The notes: a model not told the origin generated them from the sequence alone. Positions 9,022 through 16,980 are shown, numbered from the stretch's first letter. The stretch: 56,212 nucleotides of DNA from Nitrospira sp. (GCA_024998645.1 JACOEJ010000010.1:1-56212); one strand, 5' to 3'. Made by a program: numbers and translations.

Positions 9022-9804
9022 ATGGAAACAAGTTCAGGGGGCGTGGCGTTCGCGCTCAGCCACGCGACGCTCGAAGGAAAGATTACGATCTCCGTGCTGC
9101 TGTTCTTCTCGCTGGTCAGCTGGACGGTGATCATCAACAAGTTTCGCCAGTTGGCCAAAGCCAAAAAGCGGAACGGGCTCTTCCTCGGCTACTATTCGAA
9201 GTCCAAAGGTCCCCTGGTCGTGTTCAGCAAGGGCCCGATCAAACAACTGCAGGGCTCACCAATGTACGACGTCTACTACGGCGGCTGCGAAGAACTGAAG
9301 GTGCAGCAGGAAAAATATGCGGGGGACAAGATTCCGCATCACGGCATGAGCGCCGTGCGGATCGCGTTGGAGCGCGTGCTCGGTGAGGCGGCGGTCAGTC
9401 TGGAGTCAGGGATGATCGTATTGGCGACGGCTATCAGCGGCGGGCCGTTCATCGGATTGCTCGGCACGGTGTGGGGCGTGATGGATACCTTCGCCGGCAT
9501 CGGCAAGGCCCAGTCGGCGACCCTCGCCACCATGGCTCCGGGCGTCGCCTCGGCGCTCATCGCGACGGTCGCGGGCCTGATGGTCGCGATCCCATCCCTC
9601 TTTTGCTACAACTTCCTCGTGACCAAGACGAAAACGCTGACTATGGAACTCGATAACTTCGCGGCCCATCTCGAAACCGTCTTCATGACGGACTATCTCC
9701 AGGAGAAGAAGGGCGCGGCGGCCGAATCGGAAGATCCCGAAGACTACCGCCCGGGCGGGCACCGCCAGGAGGCCGAGCCTTCCTCAGCGGCGACGGGACA
9801 CTAA
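9022..9804 (+). CDS. exbB: ExbB/TolQ/MotA-family proton channel protein
   Basis: A 260-residue protein with three membrane segments: about 16-36 (ISVLLFFSLVSWTVII), about 131-157 (LATAISGGPFIGLLGTVWG) and about 172-196 (ASALIATVAGLMVAIPSL). The second and third carry the GLLGTVWGVM and ALIATVAGL signatures of the MotA/TolQ/ExbB domain. With ExbD it would form the proton-driven motor that energises TonB. It starts 18 nt after the exoprotein stop, so it is very likely co-transcribed with the two-partner secretion genes. TolQ is an alternative, but no tolA, tolB or pal is present and a TonB-like gene follows. The stop codon abuts the first MITE-like repeat. Confidence 0.9.
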   Translation: METSSGGVAFALSHATLEGKITISVLLFFSLVSWTVIINKFRQLAKAKKRNGLFLGYYSKSKGPLVVFSKGPIKQLQGSPMYDVYYGGCEELKVQQEKYAGDKIPHHGMSAVRIALERVLGEAAVSLESGMIVLATAISGGPFIGLLGTVWGVMDTFAGIGKAQSATLATMAPGVASALIATVAGLMVAIPSLFCYNFLVTKTKTLTMELDNFAAHLETVFMTDYLQEKKGAAAESEDPEDYRPGGHRQEAEPSSAATGH

Positions 9805-9880
9805 CAGGATGCTGAAAAAGTCCTCCAGCGGCGTGCTCGGGTCTCTCAGAGGCTCAACATACTGAAGCGCTCGCCTTGCC
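9805..9880 (+). repeat. MITE-like repeat, copy 1 (truncated)
   Basis: Begins with CAGGATGCTGAAAAAGTCC immediately after the exbB TAA stop and shares the internal CCAGCGGCGT and CTCAACxTAC blocks with the two downstream copies. The right terminal inverted repeat (ending CATCCTG) is missing, so the copy is degenerate or truncated. The right boundary is approximate. Confidence 0.65.
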
Positions 9881-9898
9881 TATTTCTGAAAGGAAGAC

Positions 9899-10315
9899 AT
9901 GAGACGATTTTCGAGAAAGAGTCATGGCGCGGTCGCCGATATTAACATGACCCCCTTGCTTGACCTGGCCTGGGTGCTGCTCGTGATTTTCATCATCACG
10001 ACGACGGCGGCGGTGCAGGGCATCGAGCTCAAGCTGCCGGAATCGACGCCGCACGAAACGGAAATGGAAACCACCACGCCGACGCTCTCCGTGAAAAAGA
10101 ACGGCGATATTTACATGGATGAAGAGAAGGTCAAGATCACGGAACTGGAAAAGTTGATTCGCGATCTGAAAGCTGCCAAAGGCGGCAAGTTGCCGCTCGT
10201 ACTCCGCGGCGATTCCGGCGTGGAGTATAAACATGTCGTCGCGGTGCTCGACATCCTCCAGCGGATTCCGGTCGAGGATTTGGCGATTGCGACGAAACCA
10301 TTCAACGAACCTTAA
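9899..10315 (+). CDS. exbD: ExbD/TolR-family biopolymer transport protein
   Basis: 138 residues: a short cytoplasmic tail, one membrane helix at about 20-38 and a periplasmic domain. DINMTPLLDLAWVLLVIFI contains the conserved membrane Asp (D22) that carries protons in ExbD/TolR/MotB motors. The periplasmic part (LSVKKNGDIYMDEEKV, VLRGDSGVEYKHVVAVLDI) matches the family. It partners ExbB encoded upstream and TonB encoded downstream. A Shine-Dalgarno-like GAAAGGAAG lies just before the start. A repeat separates it from exbB, so operon continuity rather than separate transcription is an inference. Confidence 0.92.
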   Translation: MRRFSRKSHGAVADINMTPLLDLAWVLLVIFIITTTAAVQGIELKLPESTPHETEMETTTPTLSVKKNGDIYMDEEKVKITELEKLIRDLKAAKGGKLPLVLRGDSGVEYKHVVAVLDILQRIPVEDLAIATKPFNEP

Positions 10316-10483
10316 CAGGATGTTGAAACTGCCCGCCTGCTTCGTTCTCGCATCGCTCAACCCCTCAACGTACCGCAAGGGTACGCCTCGGGGCATCGCT
10401 TGCTGCGGCCTTGCCCGCGGAGCGGCGCGTCTTGGCGCGCCGGGGTTGGGCGGGTGAGAACGGCAGACTGTTTGAGCATCCTG
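10316..10483 (+). repeat. MITE-like repeat, copy 2 (with internal insertion)
   Basis: Starts directly after the exbD TAA with CAGGATGTTGAAACTG and ends TTTGAGCATCCTG, giving imperfect terminal inverted repeats. An inner palindrome (CGTACCGCAAGGGTACG) is conserved. A GC-rich stretch at about 10419-10460 is absent from copy 3, suggesting an insertion or divergence. A small open frame inside it is judged non-coding. Confidence 0.75.
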
Positions 10484-10506
10484 CGGTAGTCCACGAGTGA
10501 CGAATC

Positions 10507-11145
10507 ATGGCCGGCTATAAGGGATTTGAAAAAAAGAAGAGTAAGCTCGGCACGACGCTGTTGATCGTCGGGTTAGTGCATGTCGGCATCGGAGGCGGGC
10601 TCTATTGGGTGGCGCAGACCCAATGGGGGCAGGACCTCATTAAGGTCTACAAGCTGAATGCCTTCAAGAAAGAAGAGCCGCCGCCTCCGCCTGAAAAGGA
10701 ACCGGAACCTGAGCCGGAACCAGAGGCGCCCAAGCCGGAGCCGAAACAACAGGAAGCGCCGCCTCCTCCACCTCCTCAGCAGGCCGACGCGCCTCCGCCA
10801 CCCAAGGCGTCCGATGCGCCGGGGCCGCCGCCGGTGAGCACCGATCCGTTTGCCATCGGGAAAGGCCGTGGACGATTCGCCGGCTACACGGACATTTTGA
10901 CGGCATCGATTCAGGCGAAGTATCAGGCCCCCGCGTCGCTCCCGGACGATCTGGAATATGCCGTGCTCTGCGAATTGGTGATCGATGAGCAGGGTCGTGT
11001 ATTGCAGTTCCGCCTCGTCAACTCGTCCGGCAGTCTCCTCTTCGATCAATCCGCTCTCGATGCGCTGGCCAAGGTGACGGAGGTGCGTCCGCCTCCGCCG
11101 GGGATGGACCATACGATTGTCGTCAAATTCTTTCCGCCGACATAG
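10507..11145 (+). CDS. tonB: TonB-family energy transducer
   Basis: 212 residues: a Lys-rich cytoplasmic start, one membrane helix at about 17-36 (LLIVGLVHVGIGGGLYW), a Pro/Glu/Lys-rich periplasm-spanning region at about 55-115 and a C-terminal TonB-like globular domain at about 120-212 (ILTASIQAKYQAP, LCELVIDEQGRVLQFRLV, VRPPPPGM). This is canonical TonB/TolA-type architecture. It should transmit ExbB-ExbD work to an outer-membrane partner. No TonB-dependent receptor is encoded anywhere in the window, while the operon begins with a two-partner secretion pair, so the partner may be that transporter or a receptor elsewhere. The short C-terminal domain without a clear YP motif makes TolA-like alternatives possible. 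Confidence 0.85.
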   Translation: MAGYKGFEKKKSKLGTTLLIVGLVHVGIGGGLYWVAQTQWGQDLIKVYKLNAFKKEEPPPPPEKEPEPEPEPEAPKPEPKQQEAPPPPPPQQADAPPPPKASDAPGPPPVSTDPFAIGKGRGRFAGYTDILTASIQAKYQAPASLPDDLEYAVLCELVIDEQGRVLQFRLVNSSGSLLFDQSALDALAKVTEVRPPPPGMDHTIVVKFFPPT

Positions 11146-11269
11146 CAGGATGTTGAAACAGCCCGCCAGCGGCGTTCTCGCATCGTTCAGACCCTCAACG
11201 TACCCCTGAGGGTACGCCTCGGCCCTTCACTCGCTGCGGCCTTGCTGGACAGACTGTTTGAACATCCTG
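11146..11269 (+). repeat. MITE-like repeat, copy 3 (complete)
   Basis: A complete copy of 124 bp starting right after the tonB TAG. The ends CAGGATGTTGAAACAG and CTGTTTGAACATCCTG form a 16-bp terminal inverted repeat with one mismatch; an inner hairpin (CGTACCCCTGAGGGTACG) lies mid-element. No transposase and no clear target-site duplication are visible. It could also act as a transcript-end or mRNA-stabilising hairpin. Confidence 0.8.
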
Positions 11270-11409
11270 CAGTGGTTCATCGGTCGCCTGTATCCCATTC
11301 TTCACCTAAAGTTTACCTCTCCCACAAGCTTCGTTGATCGCGCGGTAATCCGACCCGCGTACAACCTCTCATGTGCAGGCGTGATGGCCTGTCAGGCTTC
11401 GCCCGATCC

Positions 11410-11442
11410 GCAACAGCATCTCAACGCACTGTTAACGGCCCT
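11410..11442 (+). promoter_or_regulatory. Pho-box-like array upstream of the CTERM/PstS-like cluster
   Basis: Three consecutive 11-bp units begin GCAAC, TCAAC and TTAAC (11410, 11421, 11432). Only the last matches TAAC exactly, so it is weaker than the others. It lies about 175 nt upstream of the first CTERM gene. Nothing else is recognised in 11270-11615. Confidence 0.45.
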
Positions 11443-11615
11443 CAAATAGGAGGGTGACGTGGTTGTAACACGGGTACGAGAAAACGGCAGTGCGAATCTA
11501 TCAAAAGATTTGCGCGCCCTTCTCGAAGAGAGAGGGGGTGATGGGAGCAAGGACAGTTCCGGAATCGAAGGCAGGGCAGCGGTACAGGTCATTCTTACAA
11601 TCAAGGAGGGGTCGT

Positions 11616-12338
11616 ATGAAAGTTAGAGGTATCAAGCGGGCAGTAATGGCGTCGGTGTTGGCGATTGCCACCGCCGTCGCGGGACAGGCCCAGGCGTTCA
11701 CATTCGGCGACGGCGACCTGGTGTTGGCGATCTACGGGAACAGCACCGAGGCGCTCTACAATCTGGGAAACTACAATACCAGATTGGGCTCCGGAGCGAC
11801 GTTCGACTTTGACGCCTCTGCGGGATTAGCCGCGGCGCAAGTCGGCGGGAGTCCGGTGAAGTACACCGTGTTCGGCTGGGATACCAGTCTGACAAACGGA
11901 CAGATCCATGCGGCCACGTCGTTTACCCCGGCGCAGCTGACCGGGACGAAGGATTTTGGAACGCAGTTCATTAACTCGGCGGTGTGGTCATCACAGCCGC
12001 TATTTGCCGGGGATACGATCAGCAAGACCGATTCCTTGAACCGGTCGTTTTCGCAGAATTTGAACACCTCCGGATCGGGTCAATTTGAAGGTGCCTGGCC
12101 GCTGGCGATGCAGGGGAACCTCGATCAGGTTCTTAACATCATGCGCGGCGATGTGGAAACCAGCGCGTTTACCCAAGTCGGCCGTGTGTTGTTGACCGCC
12201 GGCGGATTGTTGACGATCGGCAACCCGGGGCCGAATCTCGCCGCGGTTCCCCTTCCTGCCGGCGTGGTGTTGTTCGGCAGCGGCTTGATCGGGCTCGTCG
12301 GAATCGCCCGGCGCAAGTTTGCCCAGATGGCCGCATAA
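11616..12338 (+). CDS. Secreted protein with VPLPA-CTERM sorting signal
   Basis: 240 residues. The signal peptide ends near AQA before FTFGDGDLVLAIYG. The C-terminus is VPLPAGVVLFGSGLIGLVG followed by a basic cluster (ARRK), i.e. the tripartite sorting tail (motif, membrane segment, Arg/Lys) recognised by exosortase. VPLPA is the motif linked to exosortase D, and an XrtD-like gene lies at 25.3 kb. The product should cross the inner membrane, be cleaved and be delivered to the exopolysaccharide or cell surface. The body is Ser/Thr/Asn-rich with no recognised domain. The start has a perfect AAGGAGG; a longer frame to 11490 is unsupported. Confidence 0.85.
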   Translation: MKVRGIKRAVMASVLAIATAVAGQAQAFTFGDGDLVLAIYGNSTEALYNLGNYNTRLGSGATFDFDASAGLAAAQVGGSPVKYTVFGWDTSLTNGQIHAATSFTPAQLTGTKDFGTQFINSAVWSSQPLFAGDTISKTDSLNRSFSQNLNTSGSGQFEGAWPLAMQGNLDQVLNIMRGDVETSAFTQVGRVLLTAGGLLTIGNPGPNLAAVPLPAGVVLFGSGLIGLVGIARRKFAQMAA

Positions 12339-12389
12339 GGTACGGATCGAAACCAAGACGCACATCATTTTATTTGAAGGAGATGACCC

Positions 12390-13673
12390 ATGAAGTTTAC
12401 GACACAGTACATGACGGTGCTCGCTGGAGCGCTGGCGCTGGCCGGACTGGCCGGGACCGCCGAGGCCCAGACCGTTCTCAATGCCGGCGGTTCATCCGCC
12501 GGGCGTAACTTTGCGACAGACGTGCCGTTGAATTTGTGCGACGCCGGCGGCAGCCCGGCCACTTATCCCAACCGGTACGCCAGCGCGGACGGTAACAAGA
12601 TCACCTGGGTCTGCAATCGCGGGGGCCTGCCGGTGATCATGCGCTATTCGGCGACCGGTTCCAGCGACGGCGTCAACAAGCTGCTCCAGCCGGCCGCCAA
12701 TCCGGCTTCCAACATGCTGTTCTTAGACCATACCCTGACAACCGGCTGCACGGGACCTAACGTGGTAGCCAGAGTCTCGGATGGCAAGCAGTACAACAAC
12801 ACGACTGGTTGCAACAACGCCAATACGATCAGTCTCCCGGTGCATATGGGCGCTTCCGATGTGCAGGGCGCATCGTTTCACCAGACCGGTCCCTTGGGAA
12901 CGACGGTGAGCCCGCTGGACGACAGCGTCCTCAGCAGCGTTGTGACGGCGATTGTGCCGTTCTCGCTCTTTGTGGGCAAGGGTGTGGTGAAGGATGTGGC
13001 AGGTGCTCCGGGTGGACCGATCGCGGGACTGTCCCGCTTGGAGATTGAGCGGATTTTCTCGAAGCAGGTTACGGACTGGAAGCAGTTGGGATACGGCACG
13101 GTGACCGATGGCGCCCCCGGTACCTTAGAAGCGACCTCGCCGATCACTCTCTGCATGCGCAACGCCGGATCGGGCACGAAGGCGGCGTTCGATGAAACCG
13201 TCATGATCAATTCCACCGAAACTTTGTTGGCCAATGCCACGTCGGTGTTCAGCTCCAGCACGTCAGGTGTGTTGACTTGTCTGGCGGGCAATCGCCGGTC
13301 GATCGGCTATGCCGATGCCGATCAGGTGGTGAGCTTCAATGTGGGTGGCGCCAACGCCGGTTTGGGCTATGTAGTCCGTCTCGATGGCGGGTTGGCCTAT
13401 GACGCCGCGTTGGTCGGCAATGAGAAGCGTGACCTCAAGTGCGGCAAGTATGCCTATTGGGCCGGCTGGCGCTTGAATCGCCGGGTGGTCGGTGAAGGCG
13501 CTGCCATCGACGCCTTGGCTCAAGCGTTCGTCGACAACGCGGGGCTTCAGGCGACGATCGGCATTATTCCCACCGGCGCCTTCTGGGCGTCCGATGAGGA
13601 AATGGCAGTGAGCAAGAACGTGGACAAGGGGCCGCTCATCTGGAAGGCAGGCGCTCACCCCGAGTGCCGGTAA
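12390..13673 (+). CDS. Periplasmic PstS-like substrate-binding protein
   Basis: 427 residues. A signal peptide ends at AEA before QTVLNAGGSSAG. Features of the PstS/PBP-like superfamily are visible: an early GGSSAG turn, YSATGSSDGVNKL, a hinge-region FSKQVTDWKQLG and CMRNAGSGTKAAF, matching the anion-binding SGT loop of phosphate-binding proteins. It should bind phosphate or a related oxyanion. At 427 residues it is longer than typical PstS (about 320-350) and has several Cys residues that could form disulfides. No pstC, pstA or pstB lies nearby, and it sits between two CTERM genes, so a matrix-associated scavenging role is possible. GAAGGAGAT precedes the start. Confidence 0.75.
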   Translation: MKFTTQYMTVLAGALALAGLAGTAEAQTVLNAGGSSAGRNFATDVPLNLCDAGGSPATYPNRYASADGNKITWVCNRGGLPVIMRYSATGSSDGVNKLLQPAANPASNMLFLDHTLTTGCTGPNVVARVSDGKQYNNTTGCNNANTISLPVHMGASDVQGASFHQTGPLGTTVSPLDDSVLSSVVTAIVPFSLFVGKGVVKDVAGAPGGPIAGLSRLEIERIFSKQVTDWKQLGYGTVTDGAPGTLEATSPITLCMRNAGSGTKAAFDETVMINSTETLLANATSVFSSSTSGVLTCLAGNRRSIGYADADQVVSFNVGGANAGLGYVVRLDGGLAYDAALVGNEKRDLKCGKYAYWAGWRLNRRVVGEGAAIDALAQAFVDNAGLQATIGIIPTGAFWASDEEMAVSKNVDKGPLIWKAGAHPECR

Positions 13674-13750
13674 TCGAGCCCTTCATACTCGCGCAGTGTG
13701 GCTGTTCAGGAGCGAGACTCCTGGCAGCCACCTGGGAAGGATGTGCCTCG

Positions 13751-14392
13751 ATGAGACAGTTACAACGATTCATGGCATGGGGAGGAGCGCTCGCGCTCCT
13801 GGTTGTGATGCTGTTGTCGGTTGCGCCGGCTTCCGCGCAGGCGGCGTCGGTCACGCAGCTCGATATCACCGGCGGATCGGTCAATCTGAACTTCGGTACG
13901 TTGGGGTCGGTGTCCGGTACCTTCACGCAGAACGGGCAGTTGGTCATGGGGCAGTACCAGCCTCTGCCGAACATCTTCACTCCGATCACGCTCTCCCACC
14001 TCACGTTTTCTCTCTTCACGAGCAACGGTGGAGCGCTCAATCTTCCCGCTCCGACCGCACAGACGACCGGGGCGGTCATGACGGCGGATCTCCAGTCACT
14101 CTTTGCCGGGGTGACCAGCACCGACTGGTCTTGGGTTAACACGAACCCGCAAATGGCATCGTTGAACATCGGCGGCAACTCCACCGGTTCGTTCAATGAA
14201 CTGACGAACGCCTTCAACGTGTCCTGGACCAAGTCTTTTACGGGATACAACATTCCGTTCTTGCAGTCCGGCACGTTTTCCCTCCAAGGCACTGCCCAGC
14301 TCGCGGCGGTGCCGCTTCCCGGCGCACTGCTGATCTTCGGCAGTGGCCTGATGGGGATGTTGGGCTTCCGCAACCGCCTGCACCGCCTCTAG
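13751..14392 (+). CDS. Secreted protein with VPLPG-type CTERM sorting signal
   Basis: 213 residues with signal peptide (cleavage near AQA/ASV) and a C-terminal VPLPGALLIFGSGLMGMLG plus basic end (RNRLHRL), a VPLPA-like exosortase tail. The mature body is related to the next CTERM protein at 14862: both begin SVTQL/SVSQL with an ITGG/FTSG turn, share LFTS followed by a short linker and Ala/Pro-rich segment, a DLQSLF/DLSSLF motif, NIGG, and a FN-x-SW block. They are therefore paralogues of an unnamed family. Likely exported and anchored or released by exosortase D. The start at 13751 has GGAAGGA upstream; the frame opens earlier at 13664. Confidence 0.82.
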   Translation: MRQLQRFMAWGGALALLVVMLLSVAPASAQAASVTQLDITGGSVNLNFGTLGSVSGTFTQNGQLVMGQYQPLPNIFTPITLSHLTFSLFTSNGGALNLPAPTAQTTGAVMTADLQSLFAGVTSTDWSWVNTNPQMASLNIGGNSTGSFNELTNAFNVSWTKSFTGYNIPFLQSGTFSLQGTAQLAAVPLPGALLIFGSGLMGMLGFRNRLHRL

Positions 14393-14421
14393 CCTCCCGG
14401 GCCACGATCGGCCCGCTTGTC

Positions 14422-14466
14422 CCGGCCCCCGTCGCAGTGATCCTGTGGCGGGGGCCGGTGTCTTTT
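14422..14466 (+). terminator. Rho-independent terminator after the CTERM/PstS-like cluster
   Basis: A 10-bp GC stem (CCGGCCCCCG / CGGGGGCCGG) with a loop of about 17 nt is followed by TGTCTTTTT. It lies 30 nt after the 14392 stop codon and should end the 11.6-14.4 kb transcript. Confidence 0.75.
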
Positions 14467-14666
14467 TCCGTCTCTCAAGATTTTGCATCTCCTCCCACGA
14501 CACGATAAGCCCTGAGCGGGAGCATTTCCCCCCCCGCGCATATTCTGTTTTGCGTGGAACTCTGGCATCCCTGTGATGCCGACCGGCGGAAGGGCTGCTG
14601 GAACACATCGTGCTTGGCCGGTCTGTGACAGGGCAGGGTGCGCGCGCATGCCAAAATCTTGATCAA

Positions 14667-14710
14667 AAGTTAATCAAACCAGGATCAGAAGTTTACACAT
14701 CTGTTATCCA
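14667..14710 (+). promoter_or_regulatory. Pho-box-like array upstream of the 14862 CTERM gene
   Basis: Units AAGTTAATC, AAGTTTACA and TCTGTTATC start at 14667, 14689 and 14700, so TAAT, TTAC and TTAT share an 11-bp phase. It is the only recognisable signal between the terminator and the gene, which starts 150 nt downstream. Confidence 0.5.
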
Positions 14711-14861
14711 TGGCTCCCAGAATGGGTTTGCCGGGATGCTCCTATTCGAGGCTTGTTACCAAATGTCACGTATGACGGACTAATCGAAGCGCATCGGTTC
14801 ATCTTCACATTCACACCGGGGCGAACTCACAGAGTTCGTCTCACAACAAAAGGAGTTTGCG

Positions 14862-15512
14862 ATGAAAGGTTTACTCGCATTGACGGTGGCGGTGGTTGCA
14901 ACGGCGGCGATGTCGCTCGTAGGGCTGGAGGGCCGCGCCCACGCGCACTCGGTCAGCCAGTTGGAATTTACCTCGGGCGCGGTAAATTGGAGCGGCGAGC
15001 ATGGCCGCACACTCGACCGGTTGTTCGACCGTGATGGGGTCATCAAGATGGGATCGTTTCAGTCGATGACGGAGATCGTGGATCCGATCAGGAAACATCA
15101 CACCACCTATTCGCTCTTTACCAGCGGCATGACCGGCGCCCCGGCGCCCTCCGCCACGATCAACGGGTCGTCGCTGAGCGTCGACCTCTCATCGCTGTTT
15201 TTCGGCTGGAGCCGCGGAAGCGAAGTGCATGCCTGGAACATCGGCGGCCTCGCCAAGGGATTGTTCAACCCGGAGACCTCGGAGTTCAGCCTGTCCTGGA
15301 ATCATCTCTTTGAGCGCGGCGCGTTCAAGGGCGAGCACGAGTGGTCGCACCATAGAGGACACGACCGGAACGCCACGTTCTTCCTGCAGGGCAAGGCGGT
15401 CGGATTGACCCCGGCGCCAGTGCCGGTTCCTGCTGCGTTCCTGTTGTTTGCCAGCGGGGCGATGGGCGTCGGCGGCCTGGCCTGGAAGAAGCGCCGCGAG
15501 CTGATGGCCTAG
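14862..15512 (+). CDS. Secreted CTERM protein, paralogue of the 13751 product
   Basis: 216 residues. A signal peptide (MKGLLALTVAVVATAAM) ends near AHA before HSVSQLEF. The C-terminal tail VPVPAAFLLFASGAMGVGG with a basic end (KKRRE) is a variant of the VPLPA sorting motif. The centre is richer in His and charged residues (EHEWSHHRGHDRN) than its neighbour but aligns through SVSQLEFTSG, YSLFTSG, DLSSLF and NIGGLAKGLFN. It presumably is another exosortase D substrate. AAAGGAG precedes the start. It has its own upstream phased array and is followed by a strong hairpin, so it is probably monocistronic. Confidence 0.8.
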   Translation: MKGLLALTVAVVATAAMSLVGLEGRAHAHSVSQLEFTSGAVNWSGEHGRTLDRLFDRDGVIKMGSFQSMTEIVDPIRKHHTTYSLFTSGMTGAPAPSATINGSSLSVDLSSLFFGWSRGSEVHAWNIGGLAKGLFNPETSEFSLSWNHLFERGAFKGEHEWSHHRGHDRNATFFLQGKAVGLTPAPVPVPAAFLLFASGAMGVGGLAWKKRRELMA

Positions 15513-15550
15513 TCGTTGTCGTGACAAGCCGACGCAGCCCTATTCACCAT

Positions 15551-15577
15551 CGGGAGGAGCGTAACGCGCTCCTCCCG
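15551..15577. terminator. Strong hairpin after the 14862 CTERM gene
   Basis: CGGGAGGAGCG and CGCTCCTCCCG form a near-perfect stem around a short loop. There is no T-tract on the plus strand, so it may be a bidirectional terminator or an mRNA 3' stabiliser between convergent genes. Confidence 0.5.
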
Positions 15578-15623
15578 GCCCGTTCAGGGCGTGGGTTCGG
15601 GACGAGTCCTTGCGAGCAGGTTG

Positions 15624-16652
15624 TTAGGGGTTGCCGGTGACGGGAGAGGAAGGCTTGAAGCAGAATTGCCGATCGTCCGGACTTCCCGCCGCCGCCCACA
15701 GAGATACCGCGCGTCCCACTTCAGCCCTGATCCTCACGCAGGCCCACTCAGCGTCGATGGCGCGATAGTAGCGGAACTCATTGGTACCGGGCGGGAGGAC
15801 CGCCAGCGTCGTCCAACGAGGATCGAGCGCCCCGCTGACTTCAATTCGATAGGACGGGCCGGTCGCGGCACCGGGTCGTCCCCACGACAGCGTGAAGCCG
15901 CGAGGGGATGCGGCCAAGCGGACCGATTCCGGTTCGTACAGGATCGTCGGCGCGAGAATCGGCCGCTCGATCGACGGGAGCGGCGACGGTTGTGCGCAGA
16001 ACTGCCGGTCGGTCGGCTCTCCGGCCTGGGCCCATTGAGAGACGAGCGCGCCTCGTTCCGCCCGGACTCTGTAACAGACCCACTCTGCGCCGGCGAGCTG
16101 AAAATAGGAAAACATTGGGACCTCCGGAGGCTGCACGACGGCAGTGGTCCAGGCCGGAACCAGCGAGCTGGATATTTCAACCCGGTGTGAGACGGACGGC
16201 ACATTGGAATCGTTCCAGACGAGGATCGCCCCCAGCGTCGTGTTCACGAGGCGAGCTGAGGACGGTTCAAGAATTTCTGCAGGAAGCACCGGGTCCGGCC
16301 ATCCGACGATCTCAAACGGGACGACCTGCGCCGGTGCGCTTTCATTCCCGCTGTGATCGTAGGCCGTGACCGTGCCGAACCACTGCCCGTTCGCCGCGAC
16401 ACCGAGTTCCGAACATCGAACGCTGGTTCGCAAGCCCGCGTCGTTCGTTTGGGTGAGATGGTTGGCGCTCCGGCCCAGATGGACCCGGTAGCCAGCCAGA
16501 TCGGATTCGGTATTCGGATTCCAGACCAGCGCACAGTCCCGATACGCGACCGGGCCAGCCGCATCGGCCCGATCGATGGAATCCGCACAGCACACAACAA
16601 AGGCGCACAGGGCCAGGGTGTACCGGGCTGTCATGGAAATTCTGCCGTTCAT
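15624..16652 (-). CDS. Secreted protein with fibronectin type III-like repeats
   Basis: 342 residues. After a signal peptide (TARYTLALCAFVVCC) there is a fibronectin III-like domain at about 36-115 (LVWNPNTESDLAGYRVHLG, TAYDHSGNESAPA) and two later beta-sandwich repeats. The repeats end in related blocks, GAEWVCYRVRAERGALVSQW and DAEWACVRIRAEVGRAVSLW, each followed by DRQFC, showing an internal duplication. No catalytic motif is seen. Such domains usually mediate adhesion or polysaccharide contact, which fits the adjacent exopolysaccharide operon. Initiation could also be at 16634. A phased TAAC/TTAC array on its strand lies about 75 nt upstream. Confidence 0.65.
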   Translation of the reverse strand: MNGRISMTARYTLALCAFVVCCADSIDRADAAGPVAYRDCALVWNPNTESDLAGYRVHLGRSANHLTQTNDAGLRTSVRCSELGVAANGQWFGTVTAYDHSGNESAPAQVVPFEIVGWPDPVLPAEILEPSSARLVNTTLGAILVWNDSNVPSVSHRVEISSSLVPAWTTAVVQPPEVPMFSYFQLAGAEWVCYRVRAERGALVSQWAQAGEPTDRQFCAQPSPLPSIERPILAPTILYEPESVRLAASPRGFTLSWGRPGAATGPSYRIEVSGALDPRWTTLAVLPPGTNEFRYYRAIDAEWACVRIRAEVGRAVSLWAAAGSPDDRQFCFKPSSPVTGNP

Positions 16653-16725
16653 GTGTTCACGCGTATAGTGTGAAACGGTCTGTCTTCAACGTGCTGTGTG
16701 CGGATTACAGCCGACAGCGAATCTC

Positions 16726-16744
16726 TGTAAACAAATAGTTACAA
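16726..16744 (-). promoter_or_regulatory. Pho-box-like pair upstream of the fibronectin-like gene
   Basis: On the minus strand TAAC (16738-16741) and TTAC (16727-16730) are 11 bp apart in the context GTAACTATTTGTTTAC. It faces the 15624-16652 gene. Confidence 0.55.
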
Positions 16745-16890
16745 AATCGATGTAGGCCGCATCTGCCCAAGGAATTCGCCGTCGAGTTCCATGTAGACGG
16801 CCACTGAGGCTCTAGAGGTAGGGCCTGCACCAGCTCATGGCCAGCTTGCTTCTCGTATCGAGGGGAAAGTTCGCTTATCTGCAACCAGGC

Positions 16891-16912
16891 CTTAACGAAT
16901 CCGTAACACCGT
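16891..16912 (+). promoter_or_regulatory. Pho-box-like pair upstream of the first exopolysaccharide operon
   Basis: CTTAACGAATC and CGTAACACCGT are adjacent 11-bp units (TAAC at 16893 and 16904). A -10-like TAGTACGGT follows about 9 nt later, and the polymerase gene starts 69 nt after the array. One of the clearest sites in the window. Confidence 0.65.
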
Positions 16913-16980
16913 CTTAGTACGGTAGCGCTGGCCCTTTCTGATCTTCAGGATTGTGTGTGGTTGTCAGGTAGCAGAGCACC

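Noticed and set aside
10233..10457. Small open frame overlapping the exbD end and MITE copy 2
   Set aside because: Lies mostly in the repeat; peptide has no family features.
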